From assembly GCA_029782365.1 (NCBI GenBank), contig JAKOUW010000016.1:1-64000 (forward strand): 64,000 nucleotides of DNA, in the 5' to 3' direction. How positions within the stretch are numbered: position 1 is the stretch's first letter; each line of letters starts with the position of its first letter. This document shows, piece by piece, positions 16,537 through 25,398 of the stretch. The position numbers and the translations under genes are program-made. This DNA comes from Chloroflexota bacterium. GTDB lineage: Bacteria > Chloroflexota > Anaerolineae > Anaerolineales > UBA4823. The notes under the pieces were generated by a model, which ran no database searches, was not told the DNA's origin, and saw nothing but the letters and a program-made list of their open reading frames with translations.

Positions 16537-18834
16537 ATGTTTACGAACCCCGCTACACTCCAAATCACGATCCTGCTCTTGCTGGCGATTATCGCAGGGC
16601 TGTTGTATGTCATTTTGCGACTGCGCCAGCAGCTTCACCAGGTGGCGCTGGGGCTGGCGGAAATTACCGAAGACGCGCTGAAAACCCTGTACCACCTGTC
16701 AGTGGAGCAGGGCGCCGTCCGTCCGATTGACCTGATCCGGGCTGCGGAGCTGCAGCCTGACCGCTTCCCGGCTATCCAGGCCGAATTGGGGCGGCGCGGC
16801 TGGGCCAGGGTCGAAAATGACCGGTTGAGTCTTCAGCCGGCCGGTGAAAAACGCGCCCTGGAGTTGATCCGGGCGCACCGCTTGTGGGAGCGCTACCTGG
16901 TCGATAAAGAGGGCCTGTCGCTGGCTGCAATTCACAATGAGGCCATGCGCCGAGAGCATGATTTCTCTAAAGAAGAAATCGATTTGCTGGACGCCCAGTT
17001 GGGCTACCCGACTGTTGACCCGCACGGCGATCCCATCCCCCGTCCAGACGGCAGCTTACAAAAGGATACCGGCAGTCAGCTCCTGGCGACCTGGCCAGTC
17101 GGGCGGTTGGGCAAGATCGTGCACGTCGAAGATGAGCCGCCTGCTTTGTTCAGCCAACTGGCCCTGCTTGGCCTGACGCCAGGCGCGCAGGTGGAGGTAG
17201 ACGAGCGCACTCCTGGCCGCGTGCTGGTGTGGAGCGGCCGCCAGCGACTGGCGCTGGCGCCAGCCGCGGCGGCCCTGGTATCGGTGGTCGAAGCTCCGCG
17301 CCAGTCGATCCCACTCTCCGAGATGGAAATCGGCCAGGCCGCGCGCATTTCCTCCTTCGATGCTGCCGAGCTGAAAGGGAAACAATGGCAGGGGATTCAT
17401 ATAAATGTTGGCAGCGAAGTGGCCGCCCTGCGCGCCGATCCGCTCGGCGATCCAATGTATTACCGGGTGGACGGGCAAGAAGTCAGCCTGACGCGCATTC
17501 AAGCCAACCGCATCTCGCTGGACGCGACCAGCCTGCGCGAGTTTCCTCTGCCGCGCCGCCCCTGGCTGGCCGAAGAATGGGATCGCCTCAAAGAATTGTT
17601 CGTGCGCTACGGCAGTTGGACGGTGATCAAGCGTTCGCTGGTGTTCTTTGGCCCGGCGTTTGTGATCAGTGTGGGGTACATGGATCCCGGCAATTGGGGC
17701 ACAGACATCGAAGGCGGCGCCCGCTTTGGTTACCGCCTGTTGTGGGTGATTTTGTTGGCCAATATCATGGCCATTCTCATGCAGACCCTGTCCTCTAAGC
17801 TGGGAATTGCCACGGGCAAATCCCTGCCGGAGGTCTGCCGCGAGCAGTACCCGCGCTGGGCCAGCGTGGCTCTGTGGGTTACCGCCGAACTGGCGGCCAT
17901 GGCGACCGACCTGGCGGAATTCCTGGGCGGGGCAGTCGGGTTCTATTTGCTGTTTGGCATTCCCCTCTTCCCGGCAGCCTTGCTGACCGGCGGGATCATT
18001 TCCTTGATCCTGCTGTTAGAGCGCTACGGCTTTCGCAAAGTGGAGCTGGTCATCATCGGCATGATCTCGGTGATCGGCCTGGGATATATGCTCGAAATTA
18101 TCCTGGTCAAACCCAACTGGGCTGAAATTGTCCACGGCTTGGTTGTTCCATCAATTCCGATCGGCGCCACGCTGGTGGCGGTGGGCATTATCGGCGCCAC
18201 TGTCATGCCGCACAATCTGTACCTGCACAGCGCGTTGATCCAGACTCGCGTCCGCCCGAGCGACTCGCTGGCGCGCAAAAAAACCGTGTACCGCCTGGCG
18301 ATCATCGATTCGTTCGTGGCGCTCAACGGTGCGTTCCTGGTGAACGCCGCCATCCTGATCATGTCGGCAGCAGCCTTTTCCGGCGACAAGCTGCCCGATT
18401 ATTCGCTGGAAGCGGCGCACAAGACGCTCACTCCCCTGTTAGGTCCGCTGGCGGGCGCGGCATTCGCCATTGCGCTGTTAGCCTCCGGCCTGTCTTCATC
18501 GACCACCGCCACCATGGCCGGCCAGGTGATCATGGATGGATTTATCCATCACAAGATGAATGTCTGGGTGCGCCGGTTGGTGACAATGCTGCCCTCGCTG
18601 ATCGTCATTTACTTAGGCATTGAGCCGATCAAGATCCTGGTCTGGTCACAGGTCAGCCTGTCGTTTCAACTGCCCTTTGCCATGATACCGCTGGTGCTGT
18701 TCACCAGCAACCCGCAAATCATGGGCGACTTCACCAACAACCGCCTGACCAAAGTATTGGCCTGGGTTTCGACTGCCGTGATCATTGGATTAAACGTGAT
18801 CCTGGTGTACGAAAGCCTGGCCGGTGGAGGTTAG
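16537..18834 (+). CDS. Membrane-anchored DtxR/FeoA-like sensor fused to an Nramp Mn/Fe transporter
   Basis: 765 residues. Order: one membrane segment (8-28); winged-helix-like region (about 44-115); DtxR/MntR dimerisation-type region with HNEAMRREH and YPTVDPHGDPIP (130-170); a FeoA-like SH3 domain (184-250, LGLTPGAQVEVDER); a second FeoA-like domain (258-331); then the Nramp transporter from about 360. The Nramp metal-site motifs are intact: DPGNWGTD in TM1 (383-390) and MPHNLYLHS in TM6 (557-565), the methionine fitting Mn/Fe rather than Mg. The N-terminal half resembles a complete metal-dependent repressor tethered to the membrane, so I infer metal-gated transport rather than DNA binding. 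Ordinary Nramp proteins are about 410-450 residues. Confidence 0.85.
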   Translation: MFTNPATLQITILLLLAIIAGLLYVILRLRQQLHQVALGLAEITEDALKTLYHLSVEQGAVRPIDLIRAAELQPDRFPAIQAELGRRGWARVENDRLSLQPAGEKRALELIRAHRLWERYLVDKEGLSLAAIHNEAMRREHDFSKEEIDLLDAQLGYPTVDPHGDPIPRPDGSLQKDTGSQLLATWPVGRLGKIVHVEDEPPALFSQLALLGLTPGAQVEVDERTPGRVLVWSGRQRLALAPAAAALVSVVEAPRQSIPLSEMEIGQAARISSFDAAELKGKQWQGIHINVGSEVAALRADPLGDPMYYRVDGQEVSLTRIQANRISLDATSLREFPLPRRPWLAEEWDRLKELFVRYGSWTVIKRSLVFFGPAFVISVGYMDPGNWGTDIEGGARFGYRLLWVILLANIMAILMQTLSSKLGIATGKSLPEVCREQYPRWASVALWVTAELAAMATDLAEFLGGAVGFYLLFGIPLFPAALLTGGIISLILLLERYGFRKVELVIIGMISVIGLGYMLEIILVKPNWAEIVHGLVVPSIPIGATLVAVGIIGATVMPHNLYLHSALIQTRVRPSDSLARKKTVYRLAIIDSFVALNGAFLVNAAILIMSAAAFSGDKLPDYSLEAAHKTLTPLLGPLAGAAFAIALLASGLSSSTTATMAGQVIMDGFIHHKMNVWVRRLVTMLPSLIVIYLGIEPIKILVWSQVSLSFQLPFAMIPLVLFTSNPQIMGDFTNNRLTKVLAWVSTAVIIGLNVILVYESLAGGG

Positions 18835-18854
18835 CTAACCGTTTTATTAAAAAG

Positions 18855-18885
18855 AGAGAGGGCTGCCCCGATGGCAGCCCTCTCT
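18855..18885 (-). terminator. Intrinsic terminator between convergent genes
   Basis: Perfect 13-bp stem (18855-18867 with 18873-18885), 5-nt loop. On the minus strand it is followed by CTTTTTAATAAAAC, so it mainly ends the helicase transcript, but lies just past the Nramp stop as well. Confidence 0.8.
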
Positions 18886-18892
18886 GTGTATA

Positions 18893-20578
18893 TCAAGCCA
18901 ACGTCAGGTCTAACGGCTGGCGGAAGATATGCGCCTGGCGGGCGCGGGTCAGCACCTGCTGAACCAGCTCCTGGGGAATGTCCACCAGCGAGTGGCTGTC
19001 CTCGATCAGGATCTTGCCGATGCGGTGACCGGGGATATCGGCCTGGGCGGCGATGGCGCCGACAATATCATTGGGGCGCACGCCGTGCTGGCGGCCGATT
19101 TTGATGCTCAGGCGCACCATGCCCGATTCATGTGATGAAGTCGATGTGGGCCGCCCAGCGTAGCGCTCACGGCGCTGAGAGCCGCCGCGCGCCTGGGAGC
19201 GGGTTGACTGAGGATCCTCGCGATAAGATCGGTTGGCAGTCCGGCTGGGGCGGGTTTCAACCACTTCGGCAACGGCCGCGATCGGGCGCTGTTTTTCTTC
19301 CGCCCGGGCCACTTTCAAGGCCGCCGCGGCAATCTCCAGCGGGTCGTGACCCTGTTGGACCAACTGTTCGAGCAGTTCCCGCTCGCGTCGGTAGCGGCCG
19401 CGCTGCAGCCAGACGGTTACCTGGCGCAGCAGCCGAGCTTCACGCCCCTGGATGATATCCTCTTCGGTGGGCAAAGCCACTCTGGCGATCGATTGGCGAG
19501 TGAACGATTCGATGGCGCGCAGATAGCGCTTTTCATATGGAGCGACCAGTGAAATGGCGATGCCGGTCTTGCCGGCTCGCCCGGTGCGGCCAATGCGGTG
19601 CACGTAAATCTCTGCCATCTCCGGCAGGTCATAATTGATGACATGTGAAATATCTTCGATATCCAGGCCGCGGGCCGCCACATCCGTGGCGACCAACACG
19701 TTGATTTTATTCTGGCGGAAGCGGTTTAGCGTGCGTTCGCGCGCTTCCTGGTTCAGATCGCCGTTCAAAGCTTCGGCAGGATAGCCGCGGGCGGTTAATT
19801 CGTTCGCCAGGTCGCCGGTGCCGGCGCGTGTGCGCACAAAAATCAGGGCGCTGGTGATCTCCTCCATCTCGAATAAGCGTGTCAGCGCCGCCGTTTTATC
19901 CTGCTGGTGCACCAGGTAATAGCGCTGTTCGATGGCCGCCACAGTCACCTGTTCGCGTTGAATGGTGACCGACTGCGGGCTGTGCATGTATTTGTCCGCC
20001 AGGCGGCGAATCTCGGCCGGCATGGTGGCGGAAAACAAAGCCGTTTGGCGGGAGGAGGGCGTTTCGATTAAGATCGATTCGACATCTTCGATAAAACCCA
20101 TCGAGAGCATTTCATCCGCTTCGTCCAACACCAGGGTGCGCACCTGGCCGATATCCAACAGCTTCTTATTGATCAGGTCGAGCACACGGCCGGGCGTGCC
20201 AACGACGACATCGGCCCCGCGCTTCAATCCGCCGATTTGAATGTTGTACGATTGGCCGCCATAAATCGTGACGACGCGCACACCGAGGTGCTGGCCGTAT
20301 TCAACCATCGCTTCGCCGACCTGGATGGCCAGCTCACGCGTGGGGGTCAAGATCAGGGCCTGCACCTGGCGCAAACCAGGCTGCAAATGCTGCAAAATAG
20401 GCAGTGCAAAAGCCGCCGTCTTACCGGTGCCGGTTTGGGCCTGGCCGATCACATCCTGGCCAGCGAGCATCAAGGGGATAATCCCCGTTTGAATGGGGGT
20501 GGGAGCGGTATAGCCAAGGTCGGCTACAGCCTGCACCAACGCCGGGTGCAGGTCTAAAGCAGTAAATTCGGTTGTCAT
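18893..20578 (-). CDS. DEAD-box ATP-dependent RNA helicase
   Basis: 561 residues from the ATG at 20578, 6 nt after AGGAG (a TTG directly before it is the alternative). All helicase blocks are present: TPIQTGIIP (Q motif), AQTGTGKTAAF (Walker A), PTRELAIQ, GTPGRVLD, VLDEADEML (DEAD), SATMP, and HRIGRTGRAG. The C-terminal about 75 residues form a DbpA-like RNA-binding domain (MVRLSIKIGRQHGVRPNDIV, then IAAQADIPGHRIGKILI) as in CsdA/DeaD and CshA. An RGG-like basic linker (RSQARGGSQRRERYAGRP) precedes it. Likely role: RNA unwinding in ribosome assembly and mRNA decay, often cold-induced. Confidence 0.92.
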   Translation of the reverse strand: MTTEFTALDLHPALVQAVADLGYTAPTPIQTGIIPLMLAGQDVIGQAQTGTGKTAAFALPILQHLQPGLRQVQALILTPTRELAIQVGEAMVEYGQHLGVRVVTIYGGQSYNIQIGGLKRGADVVVGTPGRVLDLINKKLLDIGQVRTLVLDEADEMLSMGFIEDVESILIETPSSRQTALFSATMPAEIRRLADKYMHSPQSVTIQREQVTVAAIEQRYYLVHQQDKTAALTRLFEMEEITSALIFVRTRAGTGDLANELTARGYPAEALNGDLNQEARERTLNRFRQNKINVLVATDVAARGLDIEDISHVINYDLPEMAEIYVHRIGRTGRAGKTGIAISLVAPYEKRYLRAIESFTRQSIARVALPTEEDIIQGREARLLRQVTVWLQRGRYRRERELLEQLVQQGHDPLEIAAAALKVARAEEKQRPIAAVAEVVETRPSRTANRSYREDPQSTRSQARGGSQRRERYAGRPTSTSSHESGMVRLSIKIGRQHGVRPNDIVGAIAAQADIPGHRIGKILIEDSHSLVDIPQELVQQVLTRARQAHIFRQPLDLTLA

Positions 20579-20864
20579 CAAAAACTCCTACTAAAGTATT
20601 GAAACGTTTTGATGACCCCGAGTCCCTGCCCATCTATCACTGGCAGCGCTCCTTGCGGAGACAACAGCCTGGCAATAAAAAACCCGTCCAACTTGCGGCG
20701 GGCAATCATTCGGAATGATCAAAACAATTCCCAATTCGCAGGCTTCCTGCGGAAGCCAAGGGTTGAAGTATACCACCAAAACATTTTTTTGGTTAAAGTC
20801 AAGCAGTTTTGCTTGAAATTGATCAGGCAAAGCCGGCAGAGCCGGCACATTTGCCAGTTTAGGC
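20579..20864. other. Long intergenic/leader region upstream of the helicase
   Basis: 286 nt on the minus strand between a hydrolase gene and the helicase. It contains a TGGTATACT extended -10 word near 20767-20775, a CCCGCC...GGACGGG hairpin followed by TTTTTT (20677-20702), and the helicase ribosome site. If the -10 word is real, the helicase mRNA has a leader of about 180 nt. Confidence 0.5.
20677..20702 (-). terminator. Intrinsic terminator or attenuator ahead of the helicase
   Basis: On the minus strand, CCCGCC pairs with GGaCGGG (one bulged A) around a 7-nt loop and is followed by six T. It is about 160 nt past the hydrolase stop and about 100 nt before the helicase start. It could end the hydrolase transcript or attenuate the helicase. 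Confidence 0.55.
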
Positions 20865-21605
20865 TCAATAAAAAGAGTGGATCAATTCAGCAATTGCGTC
20901 TGCTTGCAGCAATGGGGCGCTGTGATTGCCCGGGATCAAACGCTCGAGCATCCCCAGCCGGCGCGGCGCAACAGCCAGGATATCCTGCTTTGCCCAGATG
21001 AAAAGCGACTCTTTACCGGCCAGCGTGAATGGGGTTCGACTGCTCGCCAGCAGATCGTACAAGCACTGTTTGGTCACCTGAATCGGCTGTGAGGCGATAT
21101 TCTCAGCCCATAAATCAGCATAAGGATGCGGCCGGCCGTTAAAGCCCAGGGTCTGCACCAGGTGTTGAATGCGCCAGCCGCTGAGCAGCCAGTCTCCGAG
21201 GCGTGGCCAGCGCCTGTCCAAGTGCGCCAATAAGCCCAACCCCAATACCGAGGGCTGGTGAAGGATTGCAGGGCACAAAAAGATCGCTTTCGAAACAACC
21301 CCAAAGTTGCGGTTCAGGTATGCCCAGGCGCCCCAGGCACCGATCGAATACCCCAAAACCGCCCACTGATTGAAACCGAGCTGGCGGCGTAAATCTTCCA
21401 CAGCCAGAGCGCAAGCCTGGAAATAATCCAGGCCTTCTGGAGGCAAGTCAGAATTGCCGTTTCCCGGCAGTTCTGGCATAATCAACGTATAATCAGATGC
21501 CAGCAGAGGCGCCAGGTTCTGCCAGATGGGAAAGGTCACCCCCCAACCATGGAACAGCACCAAAGGTTTCCCCTGGCCTTCAACCCGATAACTGATTGAC
21601 GTCAT
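20865..21605 (-). CDS. Alpha/beta hydrolase
   Basis: 246 residues. The oxyanion motif LVLFHGWG, nucleophile serine in VLGYSIGAWG, aspartate in FIWAKQDILA and histidine in IPGNHSAPL give a complete catalytic triad. Size and motifs fit BioH/MhpC-like esterases, but the substrate cannot be deduced. The gene is divergent from the glycosyltransferase gene, with only 27 nt between the starts. Confidence 0.85.
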   Translation of the reverse strand: MTSISYRVEGQGKPLVLFHGWGVTFPIWQNLAPLLASDYTLIMPELPGNGNSDLPPEGLDYFQACALAVEDLRRQLGFNQWAVLGYSIGAWGAWAYLNRNFGVVSKAIFLCPAILHQPSVLGLGLLAHLDRRWPRLGDWLLSGWRIQHLVQTLGFNGRPHPYADLWAENIASQPIQVTKQCLYDLLASSRTPFTLAGKESLFIWAKQDILAVAPRRLGMLERLIPGNHSAPLLQADAIAELIHSFY

Positions 21606-21632
21606 TTATTCCTAGGAAATCCTTATCGAGAA

Positions 21633-22739
21633 TTGAAACCGAAAATCCTGATCTTCACTTCCAAAACAGGCGGAGGGCATATCAGCCTGGCAGAGGCCCT
21701 GCGTGATGAGCTAAAAGAGCAGTATACCATCGAGATGCTCGACCCGCAGCCCGGAATTGTGCACTGGCACTACCGCCTGGTCAGCCGTCGGGCGCTTTGG
21801 CTGTGGGCCTGGGAATTTCAGCGCGTGGATACCCCTGCCCGCTCGCGCGCTGCCCATTGGCTTGCCTCTCGATTGATGTACCCATATGTGGCACGCGCTC
21901 TGCTCGAGCAGGCACCCGACCTGGTGCTTACCACCTACCCTTTCCTGACCAGCGAAGTAACCTATGCCATTAAGCGGTTGGGGCGACGCAGGCCCTTCGG
22001 CATGCTGTTGGCCGATCCCAACTCTGTGCATCATGCGTGGCTGACAGAAACACAAGCCAGCCTGGTGCTGGCAACCAGCCGTGAGAATTATGCCCAGGCT
22101 GCGGCGGCGGGGTTTACATCCGCCCAGCTCAAACTGGTCGGCTGGCCAGTGCGAGCGCAGTTTTCAAAGGGGTACGATGGTGACATGCGCCGCCAGATCC
22201 TGGCAGGCTTACAGTTGAATCCGGAGTCCTTGACTGTGTTCCTCCAGGGCGGCGGCGAAGGCGCGGCGCGCTTTGCCCAGACTGTGGACAACATCCACCA
22301 TATCGAAGACTGCCAGCTCATCCTGGCAGCCGGCACAAACCAGGAGTTGATCCGGCGTTTCAGCGGCCTGCCGCGCCTGGGCGTACTGCCCTTTACGAAA
22401 GAAATCGCTCCCTATATGGCCGCGGCGGATGTGGTGATGGGCAAAGCCGGGCCAAATGTGCTCTTTGAGAGCATCGCGCTCGGGCGGCCTTTTATCGCCA
22501 CCGCCTATATCCCAGGCCAGGAACAGGGCAACCTGGATTTCATCCGGCGTTATCACCTGGGATGGGTAGCCTTAGACAGCGCCAGCCAGCGGGAGTTAAT
22601 TGGCCAGATGACGAAGGATCGTTTTGTGATAACCGACAAGCTACAAGGTGTGAAGGCGTATCGCGCCTGGAACCAGCAGGTCTTGCAGGGTATTCGCCCG
22701 GCGATCGCAGCTATGCTAAACCCCCAGCAGCCTGATTGA
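21633..22739 (+). CDS. MGDG synthase/MurG-like glycosyltransferase
   Basis: 368 residues, TTG start at 21633 preceded by AGGAAAT. The N-terminal KILIFTSKTGGGHISLAEAL is the mark of the monogalactosyldiacylglycerol synthase family, and the C-terminal half has the GT-B donor site (VVMGKAGPNVLFESIALGRP). Such enzymes transfer a sugar from UDP-sugar to diacylglycerol to make membrane glycolipids, which are plausible in Chloroflexota. It stands alone, converging on an unknown gene. Confidence 0.85.
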   Translation: MKPKILIFTSKTGGGHISLAEALRDELKEQYTIEMLDPQPGIVHWHYRLVSRRALWLWAWEFQRVDTPARSRAAHWLASRLMYPYVARALLEQAPDLVLTTYPFLTSEVTYAIKRLGRRRPFGMLLADPNSVHHAWLTETQASLVLATSRENYAQAAAAGFTSAQLKLVGWPVRAQFSKGYDGDMRRQILAGLQLNPESLTVFLQGGGEGAARFAQTVDNIHHIEDCQLILAAGTNQELIRRFSGLPRLGVLPFTKEIAPYMAAADVVMGKAGPNVLFESIALGRPFIATAYIPGQEQGNLDFIRRYHLGWVALDSASQRELIGQMTKDRFVITDKLQGVKAYRAWNQQVLQGIRPAIAAMLNPQQPD

Positions 22740-22780
22740 GCAGATTTGCCGGCTTCCCGGCCTGGCGGTCGAGCTGATTT

Positions 22781-23881
22781 TTACAGGGGGATGCCCAACA
22801 CTGCGGAGAGCTCCTGCAGCAACGCTCTCTCGGCCTGGCTGACCGGTTGGGCGCCAATACCGAGCACGCCGCCTTCGCGTGCACTGCGAGCGACCTTCTC
22901 CGCGATATGCGCCAGCATTTGCTTGTATTCGCTGGCTTCTTCCGTGCTGGCTTTCTGTGCCAGGATTTCCGCTGCCTGGCGGCACAGCTCTACCGCGCGC
23001 TGCCCCGCCTGAATTGGAGTCATCTTGGTAGGCGTCTCGATTACCGGCTGAGCCTGGCTGGAAAACAGGCTCATATCATCCATCAAGTAGACAATCAGGT
23101 GGTTATTAGCAAAACGCACCATCACTTCTTGCGTGGCTGCAGCCAGCGCATTCAACTCTTTGATCGTGCCCAAAGTGCCGCTGGGCGAGGCCGCGGTTAC
23201 AGCCGCCCCCACCCAAACTGGCGCTTGCCTCAAAACTTCCCACTCAGCCTGCGAAAACCGGTCAGCCATGGCATGCGGCGCACTGCGCACAGGGATCGCT
23301 GGTAGAGCCCTGGCCAAATCTCCCTCCAGGCCGGCCTCCTGGGCGGAGACACCCAGCGCAAAGGCAATTTTGCGCACTGCCTGTTGTTCAGCCTCGGTGA
23401 TGGCGACACTATTGATCCCCAGGAAACCGCCTTCCTCGCGCGCTGCCCGCGCCACTTGCCAGCAGACCCAGATCAAGCCGTGGCGGTAATAAGCGCTTTC
23501 ATCCTCAGCTGCTTTCAAATGCAGGGTTTGTACTGCCTCACGACAGCGATCCAGCACAAATTTTTGCGCCTGTTCGAAGGATTGAAAAGCCGGGGTATTG
23601 AACTGCGCCAGGTCGGGGGCAGTCCCTGAGGGGGCTGCTTCTGAGGGACCTGCCTGCCCACTGTTCTGTTGAGCACGGAAATCCTCTCGCAACGCATCTA
23701 TCAACTCGAAATATGCGCCGTGGGTGAGCATTCGTTCCACAGCCTGCGAGAGAGCCGCTACTTCTCTGAGGACACCCAACGGCCCCTGTGGGCTGGCCAA
23801 CATCACCAGCGCAGACGCCAGCAGGGGGGTTTCGCGCAGCGTACGCCACTCTTCAGGAGTAAATTGGTTCTTCGCTGTCAT
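22781..23881 (-). CDS. Protein of unknown function with two copies of one domain
   Basis: 366 residues, ATG at 23881 six nt after GAGGTG. The two halves are clear repeats: residues 7-50 (FTPEEWRTLRETP, ASPQGPLGVLREVAAL) match 209-252 (FSQAEWEVLRQAP, ASPSGTLGTIKELNAL), and 125-177 (AYYRHGLIWVCWQVARAARE, EGGFLGI) match 317-364 (EYKQMLAHIAEKVARSAREG, GVLGI). The two repeats are joined by linkers rich in Ala, Gly and Pro. No signal peptide, membrane segment or known catalytic motif is seen. I do not recognise the family. Confidence 0.65.
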   Translation of the reverse strand: MTAKNQFTPEEWRTLRETPLLASALVMLASPQGPLGVLREVAALSQAVERMLTHGAYFELIDALREDFRAQQNSGQAGPSEAAPSGTAPDLAQFNTPAFQSFEQAQKFVLDRCREAVQTLHLKAAEDESAYYRHGLIWVCWQVARAAREEGGFLGINSVAITEAEQQAVRKIAFALGVSAQEAGLEGDLARALPAIPVRSAPHAMADRFSQAEWEVLRQAPVWVGAAVTAASPSGTLGTIKELNALAAATQEVMVRFANNHLIVYLMDDMSLFSSQAQPVIETPTKMTPIQAGQRAVELCRQAAEILAQKASTEEASEYKQMLAHIAEKVARSAREGGVLGIGAQPVSQAERALLQELSAVLGIPL

Positions 23882-24058
23882 CCAGTCACCTCTCCAGAAA
23901 TGTTACCATAAAATGAAGGGAAAATACTTGATCGACAGCCCTTCCCTGTTTCGCATCCTCCTCCCTGCCCAGCTCTTCGCGCACGGTCTGACATGCACCG
24001 GAGGATGCAACACCGAGACGAGGTGCAGCATTCACAAGATCAACGAAACATAATAAAT
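23882..24058. other. Intergenic region, nothing recognised
   Basis: Gap between the duplicated-domain gene and the terminator of the next operon; only the ribosome site of the former stands out. Confidence 0.4.
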
Positions 24059-24090
24059 AAAAGAAGGCCTCGCAGGTGGGGCCTTCTTTT
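24059..24090 (-). terminator. Intrinsic terminator of the DUF2089/DUF4097 operon
   Basis: 11-bp perfect stem (AAAAGAAGGCC at 24059-24069 with 24080-24090), 10-nt loop, followed on the minus strand by TTATTTATTATG. It sits 5 nt past the last gene of the operon. Confidence 0.8.
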
Positions 24091-24095
24091 CATGT

Positions 24096-25001
24096 TCACT
24101 CGCCGCGCAGCGCGGCCATGGCTTGTTCGGCAGTCATCTCGCCGGATTCAACTTTATCCAGGATTTCCTTACGGCTGAGAACTCCGGCTGGCACAGCTTC
24201 GACCACTACTGGCGGCGCTTGCAGGTAAAAATCTCCCGAAACACTGTTCATGCGCACCAATGCGCCGCCTTCCAGGACTTTCCAGGTCTTATGGCGCGCC
24301 GCACCCTGGCTGACAGCCGGCATGCTGACCAGCAAATCGCCGCTGACCGCGTGCATTTCGACCACGCAGCCCGCGGCAGCCGGGAGCTGCCAGTGCACAT
24401 CGCCAGAAACCGAGCGAAAAGAATACGGACCTCCGCCCATCGGCATATCCAAATCGATCTGCCCGCTGACGGTGCTGGCTTCTATCTGATTGCACTGCGA
24501 TTGGGTGAGCCGGACATCTCCCGAAACAGTGCTGAGGTGCAGTTTCTCACATATCAGCCCTAACCCCTCCACCCTGCCGCTGATTGTCGAGAGGCGCAGC
24601 GGGCCGGAGATTGAATCTATGTGAATATCGCCGCTGATTGCAGAAGTGTGAATTGCGCCTTGCAGGTTTTTCAGATCCTGTCCTGCAGAGATCGTCGAGA
24701 TATCCAATTCCACCCCGGCAGGGACTTGAATTTCATAATATACCTTGCAGGGTTGGGATAGATCGAAAAAGCTGAGTGTAGGACGGTCAAAGCGTGTCTC
24801 AACCACCACCCGCCCACCGGTTTCCTGGCGCATTTCCACTGTGGTGCGCTCGGCGCTGCCGCTGCCTTCTTCGACAACGGCTTTGACAATAATTTGATCT
24901 GCAGGCTGCGGGTAAACATTGACCTGGCCGCGAATATTCGAAATCCTTAAGGAAGCCTTGCCGATTGTTGGAAAGGACTGCTCATAAATTTTTTCGGACA
25001 T
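24096..25001 (-). CDS. DUF4097 beta-strand repeat protein with SHOCT-like C-terminal tail
   Basis: 301 residues. The body is a right-handed beta-repeat of the DUF4097 type, with repeated ISG/VSGD steps (AISGDIHIDSISGPLRLSTI, then STVSGDVRL, TVSGQIDL, SVSGDVHW, AVSGDLLV). The last 30 residues (LSRKEILDKVESGEMTAEQA) repeat a helical motif found in the four upstream proteins of the operon. No signal peptide or membrane segment is visible, so it is probably cytoplasmic or membrane-associated through partners. Last gene of the operon, 9 nt after the preceding one. DUF4097 proteins such as YvlB and LiaX take part in envelope-stress responses in Firmicutes. Confidence 0.8.
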   Translation of the reverse strand: MSEKIYEQSFPTIGKASLRISNIRGQVNVYPQPADQIIVKAVVEEGSGSAERTTVEMRQETGGRVVVETRFDRPTLSFFDLSQPCKVYYEIQVPAGVELDISTISAGQDLKNLQGAIHTSAISGDIHIDSISGPLRLSTISGRVEGLGLICEKLHLSTVSGDVRLTQSQCNQIEASTVSGQIDLDMPMGGGPYSFRSVSGDVHWQLPAAAGCVVEMHAVSGDLLVSMPAVSQGAARHKTWKVLEGGALVRMNSVSGDFYLQAPPVVVEAVPAGVLSRKEILDKVESGEMTAEQAMAALRGE

Positions 25002-25010
25002 AGGTTCTCC

Positions 25011-25388
25011 TCAGTCAACAAAGACTTCGATATGCTCCCCATCTTCTTCATCCATCACATCGACAATTTTGCCTTCCAGCGTGCCGGAGCGCACCGCGTC
25101 GGCAATTTCCGAGAAGTTGATATCTGGAGCAAACTGAGTGGCGATATTCATGCCGGCATCCACCAGGCCGAGGGGCAAATTCACGTTTACTTTCACCCGG
25201 CCAGAGCTCATATCTGTGACACGCACCCTCAGCCAACCTTTGCCTCCACTGCGAGAACTGGCAACAGCCGGTCGGGCTTCTTTGCGGCTTTCACGCAGTG
25301 CAGCCAACAGACGCACACCTTCCTCGGCGCTTAGCTTTCCTTCTTCAACCATCTTTAAAATCCGCATTCGTTCATCCGATGAAACCAT
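25011..25388 (-). CDS. Small SHOCT-like motif protein
   Basis: 125 residues. The N-terminus (SSDERMRILKMVEEGKLSAE, then EGVRLLAAL) is the SHOCT-like motif shared across this operon. The rest holds a short beta domain (VRVTDMSSGRVKVNVNLPLG) and ends in an acidic stretch (DVMDEEDGEHIEVFVD), also seen in modified form at the end of the next protein upstream (SADGERVEVYIG). It is likely a compact version of that protein lacking membrane segments. Exact function unknown. Confidence 0.75.
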   Translation of the reverse strand: MVSSDERMRILKMVEEGKLSAEEGVRLLAALRESRKEARPAVASSRSGGKGWLRVRVTDMSSGRVKVNVNLPLGLVDAGMNIATQFAPDINFSEIADAVRSGTLEGKIVDVMDEEDGEHIEVFVD

Positions 25389-25398
25389 ACAAACCTCC

